Shown: positions 1-9,555 of the stretch, one piece after another
How positions within the stretch are numbered: the stretch's first letter is position 1
How the letters are laid out: each line of letters begins with the position of its first letter
NCBI RefSeq assembly: GCF_008274805.1
Contig: NZ_CP022579.1
Coordinates: 1,116,001-1,180,000 of the forward strand
DNA length: 64,000 nucleotides
Direction: 5' to 3'
From: Oryzomicrobium terrae
Lineage (GTDB): Bacteria; Pseudomonadota; Gammaproteobacteria; Burkholderiales; Rhodocyclaceae
Made by a program: the position numbers and the translations under genes
The notes under the pieces: model-generated
Databases searched by the model: none
Told to the model about the DNA's origin: nothing
Seen by the model: the letters and a program-made list of their open reading frames with translations, nothing else

Positions 1-1502
1 CCCGCATCGAGGAGGCGATCAACCGCCTCGGCCGCCGCGCCGCGCCCCTGCCCGAATGGATCGGCCGTCTGACCTGGGCCCTGGAAGGGTTGGCCGCCCT
101 GGAACCGTTGTCCGGCGACGCCGCTGGCGAAGCCCTGTTGACCCTGCTTGCCACCCGGGCCGAGGAACTGGCCGGGGAGACCCTGCCGTTCACCCTGGCC
201 GACTTCCGCCAATGGCTCGACCGGGAATGCGAGGCCGAGACCTTCCGCGACCGCACCATCGTCAGCCCGGTGGTCATGACCCACCTGGCCGCCGCTTTGC
301 TGCGCCCCTTCGACGGCGCCCTGATTCTCGGCGGCGATGCCGAACAACTGGCACCGCCCCGGCCCGAATCGGCCTATTTCAACCAGACGGTGCGCCGCGA
401 ATTGGGTTTGCCCGCCCCGGACGGCGCCGCCCGGCTGGAGGCCGATCTGTCCCTTTTGATCGCCACCGTGCCCCGGGTGACCGTGACTTGGCAGGAGGAG
501 CGGGACGGCGAGGCCCGCCTGCTTGCGCCGCCCCTGGACCGCCTCTCCCTGCTGCACCGCCTGGCCTGGGGCGACGACCTGAAGCGCTCGCCCCTGGGGC
601 TGCCCGAGGCGCCGCCCCCGGCCACGTTGGCCGACCTGCCCCTGGTTCCCTTGCCAGCACCCCTGGCCCAGGCCGCCCCGGTGCTTACCCCGGGCGACCT
701 GCCCGAGGCGCTGACGGTAAGCGCCCTGGCCGACCTGGTGGCCTGCCCCTACCGCTTCTTCGCCCGCCGCGTGCTACGCCTCGGCGAGGCCGACGAGGTG
801 GCCGAAGGCCTGGACAAGGCCGGCTATGGCGAATTGATCCACGGTGTGCTGGAACGCTTCCACGGCGCCCATCCGGTCATTGCCGCCCTGGCGCCAGAAG
901 CGGCCCTGGCCGAACTCCAGGCGGCGGTGGACGAAGCCTTCCGCCCGGTGGTGGGCGACCACTACCTGTCGATCGCCTGGCGCCTGCGCTGGGAGGCCCG
1001 CCTCACCGCCTATTTGGACTGGCAGCGGCAGCGGGAAGCCGCCGGTTGGCGCTGGCAGGCCGGCGAACAGGCCTTCGCCCGGGCGCTGCCCCTGGCCGAC
1101 GGCGGCGTGGTGACCCTGAAGGGGCGCATCGACCGTATCGACGTGCACCCGGACGAAGGCACCGCCCTGTTCGACTACAAGCTGAAGCGCATCGACGCCC
1201 TGAAGAAGGCCTTGCCCGAGGACGTGCAGCTGCCCGCCTATGGCTGGATGGCCGCCGAGGGCCTGGCGGCCCAGGGGCTGGCCGAGGTCGGCCAGGCGGC
1301 CTACGTGGCCCTGGACGACGCCAGCGTCGGCCAGGTGTCGGTGGAGGGCGACCCCGCCGCTGCCGGCCTGGCCCAGGCCGAGCGCTTGGCACGGGCCTAT
1401 GCCGACATGCGCGCCGGCACGCCGCTGCCCGCCCACGGCAGCCTCAACGCCTGCGCCTGGTGCGAGGCCGCCGGGCTGTGCCGCACCCCGCACCGGGAGT
1501 AA
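1..1502 (+). CDS. addB: AddB-like PD-(D/E)XK nuclease, 5' end outside window
   Basis: This is the C-terminal 500 or so codons of a RecB-type nuclease, open in frame 3 from the window edge to a TAA stop. By family it is the second nuclease/inactive-helicase subunit of an AddAB enzyme that resects double-strand breaks in the cytoplasm. The nuclease fold is visible: the helix YGELIHGVLERFH, then GRIDRID, DYKLK (the D...D-x-K catalytic set) and the Q-x-x-x-Y helix. A cysteine in ACPYRFFARR and a C-terminal CAWCEAAGLC (C-x2-C-x5-C) reproduce the four-cysteine 4Fe-4S pattern of AddB and Cas4 nucleases. The AddA-like partner lies 116 bp downstream. The spacer between the two genes is strikingly pyrimidine-rich. 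The start codon cannot be seen. Confidence 0.82.
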   Translation, partial: RIEEAINRLGRRAAPLPEWIGRLTWALEGLAALEPLSGDAAGEALLTLLATRAEELAGETLPFTLADFRQWLDRECEAETFRDRTIVSPVVMTHLAAALLRPFDGALILGGDAEQLAPPRPESAYFNQTVRRELGLPAPDGAARLEADLSLLIATVPRVTVTWQEERDGEARLLAPPLDRLSLLHRLAWGDDLKRSPLGLPEAPPPATLADLPLVPLPAPLAQAAPVLTPGDLPEALTVSALADLVACPYRFFARRVLRLGEADEVAEGLDKAGYGELIHGVLERFHGAHPVIAALAPEAALAELQAAVDEAFRPVVGDHYLSIAWRLRWEARLTAYLDWQRQREAAGWRWQAGEQAFARALPLADGGVVTLKGRIDRIDVHPDEGTALFDYKLKRIDALKKALPEDVQLPAYGWMAAEGLAAQGLAEVGQAAYVALDDASVGQVSVEGDPAAAGLAQAERLARAYADMRAGTPLPAHGSLNACAWCEAAGLCRTPHRE

Positions 1503-1618
1503 GGGCCTGACTTCGGCGCCGACGCGCACCCTCGCTTGCTCCCCGTCTTCTGCCCAGACCTGCCCTGCCAACTCCCCTTGCTTCCCGTCCATTTCCCTTT
1601 TTTGCCGCGCCCCCGCCC

Positions 1619-4600
1619 ATGACCACCGACGATCTGATCCGCCAAGCTCTCGATCCGCGCCGTTCAGTGGTGGTGGAAGCCTGCGCCGGCAGTGGCAAGA
1701 CCTGGCTGCTCGCCTCGCGCATCCTGCGTCTGCTGTTGGCCGGGGTGGCGCCCTCCGAGATCCTGGCCATCACCTTCACCCGCAAGGCCGCCCGGGAGAT
1801 CGAGGAACGGGTGCGCGGCTGGCTGCGCGACATGGCGGTGGCCGACGACGCGACCCTGGCCCGCTTCCTGGCTGAGCGGGCGGTGCCCATTCCCGCGGCC
1901 GACCAGCAGCAGGCCCAGGCCGATGCCCTGCTCAGCCGCGCCCGGGGCCTCTACGAGGCGGTGCTGGCCGCCGAGCCGGGGCTGTCGGTGCATACTTTTC
2001 ACGGCTGGTTCCTGCAATTGGCCGCCAGCGCGCCGCTGACCGCCGGCTGCGCCGGCGTCTCCCTGGCGGACGCCCCAGCCCGGCTGCTGGCCGAGGTCTG
2101 GGAAGCCTTCGCCGAAGAGCAAGGGGCGGCCCCGGATACCCCGGTGGCCCAGGCCTTCCTGCGCCTCCTGGCCGAACAGGGGGGGGAGGGGGCTTACGCC
2201 CTGATGGCCGATCTGGCGGGCCGCCGCGCCGAGTGGATGACCCTGGTGGGCGAGGATGAGGACGAGTCGCTGGCGGAGGGTGACCCCGACGGCGGGGCGC
2301 CCCTGGCGGCTGAGCGGGCGCTCACCGCCCTGCTGCCGGCCCTGAATCTGGATCAGCCGCCAGCACCGGACGATGCCTATGCCGCCCTGTTTGCCCCGGG
2401 CTGGAATCTGGAGTGGCAGGCTCTGCTCGGTGCCCTGGAAGCGGGGACGGCCAAGGAACAGGACCAGGCGGCGGTATTGCGCCAGGCCCTGGAAGAATGC
2501 GACCCGGCGCGCCGCTTCGAGCTGCTCTGCGCCATGAGCCTGACCAAGGAAGGAGCGCCTCTGGCGCGCAAACCCAGCGCCGCATCGGCCAAGCGCCTGG
2601 GCAGCGAGGCGGCGGCCGAGGCCTTCGTCGCTCGTCATTACCGCCTGTGCGAGGACTTGCTCGCCTGCCGTGCCCGGCTGGCCAACGCTGCCTGCTACGC
2701 CTTCAACAGCGACGTGGCCCTGGTCGGCGCCGCCTTCCTCGACGCCCTGGAGCGGCACAAGGCTGCCCGGGGGGTGATCGACTTCGTCGATGCCGAATGG
2801 CGTGTGGCCAAACTGCTCGCCGACGACACCCAGGCCGCCTTCCTCCAGGCGCGCCTGGACGCCCGCTACCGCCACATCCTGCTCGACGAGTTCCAGGACA
2901 CCAACCCGCTGCAATGGGCCATCCTGCGCGGCTGGCTGGCGGCCTATCCGGAAGGGGAGGTGGCGCCCCAGGTATTCCTGGTGGGGGACCCGAAGCAGTC
3001 GATCTACCGCTTCCGCCGCGCCGAGCCACGCCTCTTCGCCGCCGCCGCCGATTTCCTCGAACAGCACTTCCATGCCGTCCGCCTGGCCCAGGACCGCACC
3101 CGGCGCAACGCCCCGGCTATCATCGCCGGGGTCAATGCCCTGTTTGCCGCCGAGCCCCTGTTCACCCCCTTCCGCGACCAGGAATCCCTGGCCGGCGCCC
3201 TGCCCGGACGTATCGAGCTGCTGCCCCTGGTAGCTGACGAGGCTGCAGAGGCTGAGGGGGGCGAGCAGGGCGGTGAAGGCGTGGGGAGCGCCGCGAATGC
3301 GACGGCCGGAGCTCCGCCCCTGCGCGACCCGCTGCGTCAGCCCGAGGAGTTGGTCGAGGATTCCCGCCGCGAGCGCGAGGCACGGCTGCTGGCCGCCACC
3401 ATCGCCCAGGCGGCGGGCCGCTGGGCGGTCTACCCCCAGGGCGCCGGCGGTCCGGTGCGGTCGGCCCGTTACGGCGACTTCCTCATCCTGTCCCGCACCC
3501 GGCGGGGTTTTGCCCCGGTGGAAGCGGCCCTGCGCGCCGCCGGCATCCCCTATGTGGCCGCCTCCCGGGGCGGTCTGCTCGGCACCCTGGAAGCCCGGGA
3601 CCTGGCGGCCCTGATCGCTTTTCTGGTGCTGCCCGCCGACGACCTGGCCCTGGCCCAGGTGCTGCGCTCGCCGTTGTTCGACTTTTCCGACGCCGACCTG
3701 CTGGCGGTGAGCCGGACCGGAGGCGGCCCCTGGTGGCTGCGCTTGAAGCGACTGGTCCAGGGCGAGGCGGGGGATGTGCCGGGGGACGCCGGGCGGGATG
3801 GACGGGAGGAAAGCGCCCCCGCCGATGCTGCCGCCCTGCCGCGCCGCCGTCGCGCTGTGGTCCTGCTCGGCCGCTGGCGTCGTGCCGCCCTGGAACTGCC
3901 CGCCCACGACTTGCTCGACCGGATCTTCCACGAAGGGGAAGTGTTGACTCGCTACCGGGCTTGCGTCGGTGAGGCGGCCTACGGCGCCGTCGCCGCCAAC
4001 CTCCAGGCGGTGCTGCAGCTGGCCCTGGACCAGGGCGGCGGCCGCTACCCGAGTCTCCCCCGTTTTCTCGACGCCCTGCGCGAACTGGCCGAGGCCGATC
4101 CAGAAGAGGCCCCGGACGAGGGCGAGCTGGACGAGGCCAACGGCACCGGCAACACCGGCACTGACGGCGGCCGGGTACGCCTGCTCACGGTGCACGCCGC
4201 CAAGGGCCTGGAAGCGCCCTTCGTCTGGCTGGTGGACGCCAACGCCCCTGGGGGCGGCCGCGCCAATTCCGCCGGCTGGGCGGTGGAATGGCCGCCGGAA
4301 GCCGAGGCCCCGGCCTGGCTGGCGGCCTGGCGCAGCGACGACCGCAAGCATTCGGCCCTGACCGCCTGGTTCGACCAGGAAAAGGCCCTGGCTGAGCGGG
4401 AGGCCCTCAACCTGCTCTACGTCGCCATCACCCGGGCCAAGCAGGGCTTCTTCGCCAGCGGCATCGTGCCCAAGCGGACGGTGAACGCGCCCACCCCCTA
4501 CAGTCGCATCGAAGGTGCCCTACGCCGTCTCGGCGCCCTGGCGGAAGAGGCAGAGGCCGGGCAGGGGGCTGCCTACGGCGCCGCGCTGGACGGGGACTTC

Positions 4601-5140
4601 GCAACCCCATCCCCGGAACCCCGCGCCCCTATTGGCTCTCCGGGCAGCCCCCTTGAAGATGCCCGTCCTGCCTTGCTCTCCACGGTGCCCCTTCCTGCCG
4701 CCCCCATCGGTGAGCGGCGCGCCGAGCAGGGTGAGGCCGAGCGTTACGGCACGGCCCTGCATGCCGCCCTGGAGGCCCTCTCCGACGGCCTGCCCCTGCC
4801 CCAGTCGGCCGATCCGTTGTTGGCCCGGGCCTACGCCGCCGGGGCCAAGCTGTTTGCCCACCCGGATCTGGCCCCCTTCTTCGACCCGGCCCGCTACAAG
4901 CGCGCCTGGAACGAGCTGGAGATGGGCCTGCCCGACGGTTCGGTATTGCGCGCCGACCGGGTGGTGGAAACCAGCGATACGGTGTGGGTGGTGGATTACA
5001 AGTCAGGCACGGCGGATACGCCCCGGCTGGCCGATTACCGAGCCCAGGTGCGCGGCTACTGCTCTACCCTGGCAGCCCTGTTTCCCCTGCCGGTGCGCGG
5101 TGCCCTGATCTTTGCCGATGCAACGGTGGTGGAGGTCTGA
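1619..5140 (+). CDS. addA: AddA-like UvrD-family helicase-nuclease
   Basis: An 1173-residue superfamily 1A helicase fused to a C-terminal RecB-type nuclease, the motor subunit of an AddAB double-strand-break repair enzyme. Visible motifs are Walker A ACAGSGKT at residues 21-28, TFTRKAA (motif Ia), DEFQDTN at 423-429 (Walker B), GDPKQSIYRFRRA (motif III), TVHAAKGLEAPFVW (motif V), VAITRAKQ near 935 (motif VI) and the nuclease box VVDYKSG near 1125. Length matches AddA rather than UvrD. It follows the AddB-like gene, so the two are probably cotranscribed. No Shine-Dalgarno sequence is evident; the ATG follows a C/T tract. Residues about 990-1035 form a Pro/Ala-rich linker, and a copy of a short hairpin repeat seen elsewhere in the window (4612-4647) sits inside the coding sequence there. 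Confidence 0.88.
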   Translation: MTTDDLIRQALDPRRSVVVEACAGSGKTWLLASRILRLLLAGVAPSEILAITFTRKAAREIEERVRGWLRDMAVADDATLARFLAERAVPIPAADQQQAQADALLSRARGLYEAVLAAEPGLSVHTFHGWFLQLAASAPLTAGCAGVSLADAPARLLAEVWEAFAEEQGAAPDTPVAQAFLRLLAEQGGEGAYALMADLAGRRAEWMTLVGEDEDESLAEGDPDGGAPLAAERALTALLPALNLDQPPAPDDAYAALFAPGWNLEWQALLGALEAGTAKEQDQAAVLRQALEECDPARRFELLCAMSLTKEGAPLARKPSAASAKRLGSEAAAEAFVARHYRLCEDLLACRARLANAACYAFNSDVALVGAAFLDALERHKAARGVIDFVDAEWRVAKLLADDTQAAFLQARLDARYRHILLDEFQDTNPLQWAILRGWLAAYPEGEVAPQVFLVGDPKQSIYRFRRAEPRLFAAAADFLEQHFHAVRLAQDRTRRNAPAIIAGVNALFAAEPLFTPFRDQESLAGALPGRIELLPLVADEAAEAEGGEQGGEGVGSAANATAGAPPLRDPLRQPEELVEDSRREREARLLAATIAQAAGRWAVYPQGAGGPVRSARYGDFLILSRTRRGFAPVEAALRAAGIPYVAASRGGLLGTLEARDLAALIAFLVLPADDLALAQVLRSPLFDFSDADLLAVSRTGGGPWWLRLKRLVQGEAGDVPGDAGRDGREESAPADAAALPRRRRAVVLLGRWRRAALELPAHDLLDRIFHEGEVLTRYRACVGEAAYGAVAANLQAVLQLALDQGGGRYPSLPRFLDALRELAEADPEEAPDEGELDEANGTGNTGTDGGRVRLLTVHAAKGLEAPFVWLVDANAPGGGRANSAGWAVEWPPEAEAPAWLAAWRSDDRKHSALTAWFDQEKALAEREALNLLYVAITRAKQGFFASGIVPKRTVNAPTPYSRIEGALRRLGALAEEAEAGQGAAYGAALDGDFATPSPEPRAPIGSPGSPLEDARPALLSTVPLPAAPIGERRAEQGEAERYGTALHAALEALSDGLPLPQSADPLLARAYAAGAKLFAHPDLAPFFDPARYKRAWNELEMGLPDGSVLRADRVVETSDTVWVVDYKSGTADTPRLADYRAQVRGYCSTLAALFPLPVRGALIFADATVVEV
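4612..4647 (+). repeat. Hairpin repeat copy inside addA
   Basis: The core GCGCCCCTATTGG (4624-4636) is flanked by complementary arms CCCGGA (4612-4617) and TCCGGG (4639-4644), followed by GCAG. The same core and a similar tail occur at 12722-12751, and a near copy at 12675-12709. It lies in frame within the Pro/Gly-rich linker of the helicase-nuclease. Confidence 0.5.
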
Positions 5141-5309
5141 GCGCCGCGGTGCGACGGGTGTGATTTTTCTGGCGTGCGTCAGCGTGGCGGGGGCAGAATT
5201 ACTCTTCCCCAAAATGGGGTGATGCTCTACCATCCCGGCATCAAATTTTTAGCAACGGATGGCCCGGCGTTCGCAGCAGAAGCCGGCGAAATCCGATAAG
5301 GGGAAGACA

Positions 5310-5780
5310 ATGCAAGTCCGGGAAATTCTGCGTATCAAGGGATCGGTGCTGTTCACCGCCATGCCCCAGCAGACCCTCGATGGCGCGGTGGAAGTGATGG
5401 CGGACCACGACGTGGGCTCCCTGGTGGTGATGGGCGGCGGCAAGATGGTGGGCATGCTCACCTTCCGCGAAGTGCTCAAGGCCGTGGCCAGCCGTGCCAC
5501 CAACTACTGTGGCGGTGCCCTCGACCAGGTCAAGGTCGAAGAGGTGATGATCCGCAACCCGGCCTTCGCCACCCCGGACATGGACGTCAACGACCTGCGC
5601 CGCCTGATGATCGACCAGCACCAGCGCTACCTGCCGGTGATGGACGGCGAACTGCTGATGGGCGTGGTGTCCTTCCTCGACGTGGCCAAGTCGGTGCTCG
5701 AAGAGCAGAGCTTCGAGAACAAGATGCTCAAGAGCTACATCAAGAACTGGCCCGAGGGCGAAAGCGGCCCAGCGGCCTGA
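5310..5780 (+). CDS. Tandem CBS-domain protein
   Basis: A 156-residue protein made almost entirely of two CBS domains, a small cytoplasmic Bateman module that usually binds adenosine nucleotides and acts as a regulator or sensor. The first CBS motif covers roughly residues 6-65 (VGSLVVMGGGKMVGMLTFREVLK) and the second about 75-135 (RYLPVMDGELLMGVVSFLDVAK). The ATG at 5310 is preferred over the in-frame start at 5259 because AAGGGGAAG lies just upstream and the extra 17 residues look like untranslated leader. The gene stands alone between addA and fadD and ends in a strong terminator, so it is probably monocistronic. The ligand and partner cannot be read from the sequence. Confidence 0.85.
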   Translation: MQVREILRIKGSVLFTAMPQQTLDGAVEVMADHDVGSLVVMGGGKMVGMLTFREVLKAVASRATNYCGGALDQVKVEEVMIRNPAFATPDMDVNDLRRLMIDQHQRYLPVMDGELLMGVVSFLDVAKSVLEEQSFENKMLKSYIKNWPEGESGPAA

Positions 5781-5809
5781 GGACGGCGCTGCCAGGCTCC
5801 ACGACAAGA

Positions 5810-5834
5810 CGGTCACCCACGGGTGGCCGTTTTT
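5810..5834 (+). terminator. Rho-independent terminator after CBS gene
   Basis: Stem CGGTCACC / GGTGGCCG (one G-T pair) with a four-base loop, followed by five Ts, 30 bp after the CBS-domain gene stop. Confidence 0.85.
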
Positions 5835-5925
5835 CATTGGTACGTCGCCTCCCCTTCGGGCAGGGTGATCATGGTGTTTTGCGGGGGTGTTCCCGTTCGG
5901 CAAAAAATCGGTAGAATCGATGACA

Positions 5926-5941
5926 TCAAACGATCGTTTGA
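5926..5941. promoter_or_regulatory. PsrA-like palindromic operator upstream of fadD
   Basis: The perfect 16-bp palindrome TCAAACGATCGTTTGA lies 97 bp upstream of fadD. It fits the CAAAC-N4-GTTTG form recognised by PsrA-type TetR regulators, which repress fatty acid degradation genes until acyl-CoA or fatty acid is present. A TAGAAT -10-like box at 5912-5917 would place the palindrome at the transcription start, suited to repression. The regulator itself is not in the window. Confidence 0.6.
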
Positions 5942-6037
5942 ATTAACCGCCCCGGAACCGACATGCCCGGCCGAGGGCTGCAGCCGTCGCTTCGAACGGT
6001 CCACCAAAAACCAAGGCATCCCATTGGAGGAGAACAC

Positions 6038-7753
6038 ATGGAACACCTGGATCAGGCCGACCGGCCATGGCTGAAGAGCTATCCGCCGGGAGTCCCGGCT
6101 GAGATCGACGTCAATGAATTCGCCTCCCTGGGCGAACTGTTTGAAAAGAGTTGCGCCAAGTACGCCGACCGGGTGGCCTACCTGAACATGGGCGTGGGCA
6201 TTACTTACCGGGAACTGGAACAACGCTCCCGGGACTTTGCTGCCTATCTTCAGGACGTCATCAAACTGCCCAAGGGCGCCCGGGTGGCGCTGATGATGCC
6301 CAACGTGCTGCAGTACCCGGTGTGCATGTTCGGCATCCTGCGCGCCGGCTATGCCGTGGTGAACTGCAACCCCCTGTACACCCACCGCGAACTGGAGCAC
6401 CAGCTGGCCGATTCCGGCGCCGAGGCCATCGTCGTGGTGGACAATTTCGCCCACACCCTGCAAGAGGCCCTGCCCAATACGCCGGCCCTGAAGCACGTGC
6501 TGATCACCGGCCTGGGCGACTTCTTTCCGGCGGTCAAGCGCACCCTGGTGAACTTCGTCGTGCGCCGCGTCAAGAAGATGGTGCCTGCTTGGTCGATCCC
6601 CCGCGCCGTGCCGCTCAACCGGGCCATGGCCCAGGGCGCGGCGGCCCGCTTCACTCCGGTTCAGGTGGTCCACGACGACATCGCCTACCTGCAATACACC
6701 GGCGGCACCACCGGGGTGGCCAAGGGTGCCATGCTCACCCACCGCAACATCATCGCCAACGTGCAGCAGGCCCACGCCTGGATCGAGCCCTTCCTCCAGG
6801 GCGAACACCAGCTGGTGATCACCGCCCTGCCGCTCTACCACATCTTCGCCCTGACAGCGAATTGCCTGACCTTCATCAAGGAGGGGGCGACCAACGTGCT
6901 CATCACCAACCCGCGGGATATCCCCGGCTTCGTCAAGGAACTGGGCAAGTACCCGTTCACCGTCATCACCGGGGTGAACACCCTGTTCAACGCCCTGCTC
7001 AACAACCCGGACTTCGCGGCGCTCGACTTCAGCCACCTGCGTGCCACCCTGGGTGGCGGCATGGCGGTGCAGAAAGCGGTGGCGGAGAAGTGGAAGAAGG
7101 TCACCGGCCGCGCTCTGGTGGAGGCCTACGGCCTCACCGAAACCTCGCCGGCGGCGACCATCAACCCCCTCGACATGACCGAGTTCAACGGCGCCATCGG
7201 CCTGCCCATCTCCAGCACCGAGGCCTCTATCCGCGACGACAACGGCAACCCCCTGCCCATCGGCCAGCCGGGCGAGCTGTGCATCCGCGGGCCCCAGGTG
7301 ATGAAGGGCTACTGGCAGCGCCCCGACGAGACCGCCGGGGTGTTCTGGGCCGACGGCTTCCTGCGCACCGGCGATGTGGGGGTGATGGACGAGCAGGGCT
7401 TCGTGCGCATCGTGGATCGCAAGAAGGACATGATCCTGGTGTCCGGCTTCAACGTGTATCCCAACGAGGTCGAGGCGGTGGTGGCGATGCATCCCGGGGT
7501 GATGGAAGTGGCCGCCGTGGGCGTGCCCGACGAGCGTTCCGGCGAGGCGGTGAAGATCTACGTGGTGAAAAAGGACCCGGCCCTCACCGCCGAGGCCCTG
7601 ATCGCCCACTGTCGCGACAACATGACCGCCTACAAGGTGCCGCACCTGGTGGAGTTCCGTGACGAACTGCCCAAGACCAACGTGGGCAAGATCCTGCGCC
7701 GCGCCTTGAAGGACGAGGCCAGGCAGGAGGCCGAGGCGCGCAAGGTGGCCTGA
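6038..7753 (+). CDS. fadD: Long-chain fatty acid--CoA ligase
   Basis: A 571-residue acyl-CoA synthetase of the ANL superfamily that activates long-chain fatty acids with ATP and CoA for beta-oxidation or lipid synthesis, at the inner membrane. The AMP-binding P-loop [18 protein letters not shown] is nearly identical to that of E. coli FadD. YGLTETSP, the TGDVG motif and [20 protein letters not shown] follow in order, and the C-terminal lysine region [15 protein letters not shown] is intact. The start at 6038 has a GGAGGAGA ribosome-binding site seven bases upstream; the longer open frame to 5963 runs through the leader. A PsrA-like palindrome lies in the promoter region, so induction by fatty acids is likely. 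It ends at a shared bidirectional terminator. Confidence 0.93.
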   Translation: MEHLDQADRPWLKSYPPGVPAEIDVNEFASLGELFEKSCAKYADRVAYLNMGVGITYRELEQRSRDFAAYLQDVIKLPKGARVALMMPNVLQYPVCMFGILRAGYAVVNCNPLYTHRELEHQLADSGAEAIVVVDNFAHTLQEALPNTPALKHVLITGLGDFFPAVKRTLVNFVVRRVKKMVPAWSIPRAVPLNRAMAQGAAARFTPVQVVHDDIAYLQYTGGTTGVAKGAMLTHRNIIANVQQAHAWIEPFLQGEHQLVITALPLYHIFALTANCLTFIKEGATNVLITNPRDIPGFVKELGKYPFTVITGVNTLFNALLNNPDFAALDFSHLRATLGGGMAVQKAVAEKWKKVTGRALVEAYGLTETSPAATINPLDMTEFNGAIGLPISSTEASIRDDNGNPLPIGQPGELCIRGPQVMKGYWQRPDETAGVFWADGFLRTGDVGVMDEQGFVRIVDRKKDMILVSGFNVYPNEVEAVVAMHPGVMEVAAVGVPDERSGEAVKIYVVKKDPALTAEALIAHCRDNMTAYKVPHLVEFRDELPKTNVGKILRRALKDEARQEAEARKVA

Positions 7754-7839
7754 AGCGGCGCCGGTCTGGTTCTTCCGCTGCCCGTACTGTCGGCGTTTGT
7801 CGGACGGTGCGCGTGGCGCGAGTGGCGATTGGTCGCCCA

Positions 7840-7879
7840 CCCAACGAAAAAGCGCCCCATGGGGCGCTTTTTCGTTGGG
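7840..7879. terminator. Bidirectional terminator between fadD and antiporter
   Basis: A perfect 40-bp inverted repeat with arms CCCAACGAAAAAGCGCCCC and GGGGCGCTTTTTCGTTGGG about a central AT. Runs of five Ts/As on both strands let it serve fadD (+) and the convergent antiporter gene (-). Confidence 0.9.
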
Positions 7880-7922
7880 GCCGGACCCGGCTACGGCCAG
7901 GGCGACGGAGAGCGTCGGCGTC

Positions 7923-9251
7923 TTACAGCACCATGGCCGCGATCCAGCCGGCGGCCAGCACCGGCAGGTTGTAGTGCATAAAGGTGGGCACCACCGTGTC
8001 CCACATGTGGTCGTGCTGGCCGTCCACGTTGAGGCCGGCGGTGGGGCCCAGGGTCGAGTCCGAGGCCGGGCTGCCCGCGTCCCCCAGAGCGCCGGCGGTG
8101 CCCACCAGGCAGACCACGGCGGCCGGGGAAAAGCCCAGTTGCAGGGCGAAGGGCACGTACAGGGTGGCGATGATCGGCACGGTAGAGAACGACGAGCCGA
8201 TGCCCAGGGTGACGATCAGCCCCACCACCAGCATCAGCAGGGCGCCGACGGCCTTGCTGCCGGCCACCAGTTGCACCGAGTTCTCCACCAGGGACGCCAC
8301 GTGGCCGGTGGCCTTCATCACCTCGGCGAAGCCGGCGGCGGCGATCATGATCAGGCCGATGGTGGCCATCATGCGCATGCCGTCGGCGAATACCGTGTCG
8401 GCGCGCTTGAGCGGCACGGCCCCGCCGGCCACGCACAGGGCAAAGCCGGCCAGGGCGCCGAGCAGCATGGAATCGGCCCACAGCTGCACGGCAAAGGTGA
8501 CGGCCACCGCCAGCCCGGCCACCGTCAGGGAGCGGGGCGTGTAGGGCGTGGATTCCCGCTCCACTGCATCGATAGCCGCCAGGTCGTAGCGACGCGGCCG
8601 GCGATAACTGACGAACACCGCCAGCAGCAGGCCGGCGAGCATGCCCAGGGCGGGAATGGTCATGATGCCGCTCACGTCCAGGCGGGCGATGACGTCGGCG
8701 CTCAGACCAGCCTTCTCCACGTTGCCGAGCAGGATCTGCTTGAGAAAGATTTCGCCGAAGCCCACTGGAAACCACATGTACGGGGTGATCAGGCCGAAGG
8801 TGAGCAGGCAGGCCACCAGGCGCCGGTCCACCTGCAATCCGGCCAGGGTGTGCAGCAGGGGCGGCACCACCAGGGGGATGAAGGCGATGTGGATGGGCAG
8901 CAGGTTCTGGGAGGAGATCGCCAACAGCAGCAGGGAGGCGAGGATGGCCCACTTGATCCGTCCGGCGTTGCGCCCCGGTGCGGCGGCCAGCCGTCGTTCG
9001 AGGACGTCGGCCAGGGCGTGGGGCAAGCCCGATTCGGCCAAGGCCAGGGCGAAGGCGCCGAGCAGGGCGTAGGACAGGGCCACCCCGGCGCCGCCGCCCA
9101 GGCCGTTGTTGAAGGCGGCGAGGGTGGCTTTCAGGTCGAGCCCGCCGATCAGACCGCCGGCCACGGCCGAGAGCAACAGGGCGATGACCACATGGACCCG
9201 GGCCAGGGAAAGGCCCAGCATCAGGGCGACAGCGATGAGGACGGCGTTCAT
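7923..9251 (-). CDS. Na+/H+ antiporter family protein (NhaC-like)
   Basis: A 442-residue polytopic inner-membrane protein. The N-terminal segment (LSLARVHVVIALLLSAVAGG, then GGGAGVALSYALLGAFALAL) matches the Na_H_antiport_2 domain, followed by an NhaC-type permease core with about eleven hydrophobic segments. By family it exchanges Na+ (or another cation) for protons, though substrates of this family are poorly defined. GSSFSTVPI and AGSPASDST are polar breaks inside predicted membrane segments, likely the transport site. The ATG at 9251 was chosen because upstream residues in the longer frame are not membrane-like. It is convergent with fadD and divergent from the ilv leader region. No regulator is adjacent. 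Confidence 0.8.
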   Translation of the reverse strand: MNAVLIAVALMLGLSLARVHVVIALLLSAVAGGLIGGLDLKATLAAFNNGLGGGAGVALSYALLGAFALALAESGLPHALADVLERRLAAAPGRNAGRIKWAILASLLLLAISSQNLLPIHIAFIPLVVPPLLHTLAGLQVDRRLVACLLTFGLITPYMWFPVGFGEIFLKQILLGNVEKAGLSADVIARLDVSGIMTIPALGMLAGLLLAVFVSYRRPRRYDLAAIDAVERESTPYTPRSLTVAGLAVAVTFAVQLWADSMLLGALAGFALCVAGGAVPLKRADTVFADGMRMMATIGLIMIAAAGFAEVMKATGHVASLVENSVQLVAGSKAVGALLMLVVGLIVTLGIGSSFSTVPIIATLYVPFALQLGFSPAAVVCLVGTAGALGDAGSPASDSTLGPTAGLNVDGQHDHMWDTVVPTFMHYNLPVLAAGWIAAMVL

Positions 9252-9555
9252 GGGGAAAGTGTTTTCAAAACAATGGCATGGCCGGTTGGCCAGGAAAGGC
9301 GCGCACCTTACCGGATGGGGGCGGGCTTGGCTACCGGCCGCCACCGGCTCCGTGAAAAATTTTCTTGCACCGCCGCAATTTTTGGTCGAAACTTTGCGCT
9401 TATCCGCAGTTTTGCGTGGATGGTTATCCTCCGTCCTCGCGGTTTGATTCAGACGTTACCCACGTTGCTCCCAGCCGTCCCATCGGGCGGTTGCTGTAGC
9501 GGCTTATTGCCTCCGTCGTTCCCTCGACCTTTTGACTTTTTCGACCGCCAAAATC
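9252..9555. other. Intergenic region, divergent antiporter / ilvB leader
   Basis: About 300 bp without a gene that must hold the antiporter promoter (-) and the ilvBN promoter (+). AT-rich patches occur at 9350-9385 and 9525-9560, including TTGACT at 9532-9537. No convincing -35/-10 pair at proper spacing to the leader peptide was found. Confidence 0.5.

Noticed and set aside
1664-4351. 895-codon open frame on the minus strand
   Set aside because: Antisense to addA and rich in Gly, Gln and Pro without any domain; a GC-skew shadow.
5834-7840. 668-codon minus-strand frame over fadD
   Set aside because: Its residues are His/Gly/Val-rich and it lies opposite a fully conserved acyl-CoA ligase.
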